The notes under the pieces are model-generated. The model saw only the letters and a program-made list of their open reading frames with translations, had not been told where the DNA came from and made no database searches. Shown here piece by piece: positions 62,301 to 64,000 of a stretch of 64,000 bases of DNA. This DNA comes from Blastobasis lacticolella. Its lineage: Eukaryota; Arthropoda; Insecta; Lepidoptera; Blastobasidae. Location of the stretch: the NCBI GenBank assembly GCA_905147135.1, contig LR990053.1:14582501-14646500 (forward strand), written 5' to 3'. A program made the translations under genes and the position numbers. Position 1 is the stretch's first letter. Each line of letters begins with the position of its first letter.

Positions 62301-64000
62301 TTGTAAAGCTAAATATTGTACGAATATCCACGGATTCGAGCATCAGATAGTTGACAGGCTGACAGCTTTTACAAAGCCAATACAAAGATTTCAATAGCCT
62401 GTATCGTAGATAAAATCGTGATAAAAAATAGATACATGTTACGGAGAGCATGTATGAGAATTCAAATTGAATGTAACAATTACTCTATTTGAGTTTCGTA
62501 GTTTGGAGTTTCCAACTTTCTAGGGTAGAAGCAGTGTTCGTCTCGGTTTTAAGACTGTCGTGGTTATTCACTACACTTTCATCACCCATGTTGTCGGGCA
62601 TAATATCGAGGTAGAAATAAGACTAACCGCGCTAGTAATCCCGATAACATGTGCGATGAAAGTATCCGTCTGTCTGGCTGTCTATCTTTCGCCCATTCAA
62701 GACATATGCCATTTCTTTCGAAAAGGTTAACCCTCAATCACTGACGTCTTCTTTATTCACACAGACACTATAGTACTGACAGACGACTCATCTTTGAAAG
62801 TCTTTAGAAAATAATAATAATAATCATCTTGGCGCTGTAATTGCCTGATCTGCCAAATCCTGGATCAGGGCAAAGGCGGACCCCGGGCCCTAACCTAGCA
62901 TAACCGGGACATTAACGCCAAGATTATTTCTTCATATGTCATTTTCGATCCTCGTAAAGTCAATCACCTCTATGGTAATTTCCGTAGATCTAGAATCTTG
63001 TCTATCGAAATGTGGGGTCACAAGACAAGTAAAAGAAAAAAAATATACACTCATTTATCAAAACCTATAAAGAACACATTGCAATTTGTCAAGAAGCGAT
63101 GTCTTCCAGCATAGGTAAAGAAAAAAGTTCGAAATCCACGAATTTGTCAAATTAAATCCCGACTAGACTGTCAGTAAGGATTTCTGCAAAACGACAATCC
63201 ACTAGTTCTGGGATTTCTGTAATTTTAAATTTGATTATGTGTTAAATTTTAATGATGTTTTTTAGTTTTTAATTTAATGTTTTTAAAATTCTTTGTCTTA
63301 GTAATATACTTATTGATATTTGCAGTGTATTAGTAATTTGTAAGTACTGTGAAGCTGTAAATTTATGGTAAATATATAAATGTGACGCCGGTGAAGTTAC
63401 GGCGTCGTCGTTGCTGTTGCATTATCGTTTATGTGATAATTATGTCTCTCTAACTTATGTCCGGGACACGGGACTCCTTACGCGTAAAATTCATCATTCT
63501 GGTTATAACGTTTCGGATTTGTACCCGCGAAAATTTCATTGACTTTCGGGACAATATATTGCCTATATGCATTTCAGGGCTATTTATCTACTTCTGCCAA
63601 ATTTCGTCAGAATGCGTTCAGTACTTTTTGCGTGAAGTACTTACTTAAACTTTCGCATTTGTAATGTTAGTAGGATATATTTACTATGGTATATTATGGT
63701 ATATATATGGTATATGGTATATACTATGGTATATTTTATTTGCCGATCTGCCACGCAGCGGTCCCGGGTTCGATCCCCGGCCGGGTAGAACTTGAAATAA
63801 TGTATTTAAATTTCTGTTACGGGTCTGTTATATGTTTAATAAGTATGTTTTTTAAAGTATATAAGTAGTATATCAGTTGTCCAGCACCCCTAACACAAGG
63901 GCTGCTTACTGCTTGTGTGAATTGTTCAAGTGTTTAATATATTATTATCTTAGTACCGTCATCTCATTTCAGGTTACCAAAGGGAAAGCTGGAGTACTAC
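59372..64000 (+). CDS. DM4/DM12 family secreted protein, gene 6 (5' part; runs off window)
   Basis: Exons 59372-59567, 60053-60257, 60995-61312, 61847-61957 and 63973 onward join in frame for 286 codons to the window edge (phases 1, 2, 2, 2). A hydrophobic signal or anchor lies near residues 7-27. RRKR at 50-53 precedes FIIFPEGSSLQL, then VFCNTF and AIGDIFLWGYTAALAYELP. The long exon 3 has CTVFRRKFIVNPAFAKRS and then RSARYSLYGKLETML. Exon 4 has GGNGRQC-MLKTL-C (248, 254) and FLQEILRAVF. The last exon begins TLPKGKLEYY and is cut by the window, so the C-x6-C pair is not seen. It is a longer member of PF07841, role unknown. Exon 3 could instead begin at 61049, removing 18 residues with the frame kept. 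Exon 1 ends in phase 1, unlike the other five genes. Confidence 0.85.
59723..59955 (+). repeat. SINE family 4 (tRNA-Gly-like head), full copy in intron 1 of gene 6
   Basis: The head has GAGTGGTTCAGTGGTTGCCG, the anticodon-loop-like CTGCCACGCAGA and B box TGTTCGATTCCCGGCC, close to tRNA-Gly(GCC) but with a broken acceptor stem. The body ends with CTAGATGGCGCTGTG and an AT-rich tail. A SINE, not a functional tRNA. Confidence 0.8.
60488..60655 (+). repeat. SINE family 2, head-truncated copy in intron 2 of gene 6
   Basis: From GAATGTGTAACATGATC through CAAATCCTGGATCACGGTCA to CGAGAGCACAACCGGGATAT. Confidence 0.85.
60868..60935. repeat. Near-perfect inverted repeat (hairpin)
   Basis: GGTGCTTTTGTTTCCTACAA(A) at 60879-60899 and its exact reverse complement at 60906-60926 are separated by 6 bp. 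The arms extend with few mismatches to about 31 bp. It lies 60 bp before the exon 3 acceptor of gene 6 and is preceded by AAATAAATAAATAAAT. Confidence 0.9.
62826..62927 (+). repeat. SINE family 2, 3' fragment in intron 4 of gene 6
   Basis: CTGTAATTGCCTGATCTGCC, CAAATCCTGGATCAGGGCAA and CATTAACGCCAAGATTA. Confidence 0.75.
63675..63730 (+). repeat. TATGGTATA microsatellite
   Basis: Irregular repeats of TATGGTATAT directly before a SINE family 4 copy, possibly the SINE's target or a slippage product. Confidence 0.7.
63731..63945 (+). repeat. SINE family 4 copy in intron 4 of gene 6
   Basis: It contains GATCTGCCACGCAGCGGTCC, CGGGTTCGATCCCCGGCCGG and the body to GTCCAGCACCCCTAACACAA. The A-box end of the head is missing. 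It ends about 30 bp before the last exon. Confidence 0.75.

Noticed and set aside
1..64000. CRISPR arrays, operons, phage or secondary-metabolite clusters
   Set aside because: The window is eukaryotic (spliced genes, SINEs, LINEs); no regularly spaced identical repeats with unique spacers and no operon-like runs were seen.

Overview
The window looks like AT-rich genomic DNA from a moth or butterfly (Lepidoptera). The evidence is small spliced genes with GT-AG introns, a gene family (DM4/DM12, Pfam PF07841/DUF1431) known from insects, many tRNA-derived SINE copies, several non-LTR retrotransposons, and the dispersed repeats that pepper lepidopteran genomes (for example the block containing CACCTGATGGAAAGTGGTCA). 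No prokaryotic gene, CRISPR array, rRNA operon or convincing functional tRNA gene was seen. The order is an inference; no species can be named.

The main content is a dispersed cluster of six DM4/DM12 genes, assembled here by joining exons at splice sites with consistent phase. Gene 1 (+, 8933-14899, 295 aa), gene 2 (-, 18023-21130, 219 aa), gene 3 (+, 22526-25686, 216 aa), gene 4 (+, 27395-35740, 216/217 aa), gene 5 (-, 46527-56858, 174 aa) and gene 6 (+, 59372 to beyond the window end). Each protein starts with a signal peptide. It then has an R-x-[K/R]-R proprotein-convertase-like site directly before a hydrophobic box (e.g. QLLFP, YLVYP, FIIFP). The five complete genes have a C-x5-C pair in the penultimate exon and a C-x6-C pair in the last exon; gene 6 shows the first pair and is cut by the window edge before the second. 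The proteins are predicted to be secreted; the molecular role of the family is unknown.

Genes 3 and 4 are close tandem paralogues with identical middle exon lengths (221 and 108 nt). Both have a first coding exon of only five nucleotides (ATGAG). Genes 1/2 are convergent, genes 2/3 divergent and genes 5/6 divergent.

The introns and spacers are filled with mobile DNA. Intron 2 of gene 5 (8 kb) holds a full-coding two-ORF LINE (48212-52568, minus) and an internally deleted LINE (53232-about 55650, minus). The large intron 1 of gene 4 (4.7 kb) holds a decayed LINE (29950-31486, plus) between inverted-repeat arms that look like the ends of a DNA transposon. SINEs of at least four families, palindromic MITEs, a 5S-rRNA-like repeat, a 611-bp tandem duplication at 2.2-3.4 kb and a three-unit minisatellite at 45 kb make up most of the recognisable remainder. 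The 11-kb spacer 35741-46526 has no gene I can support.
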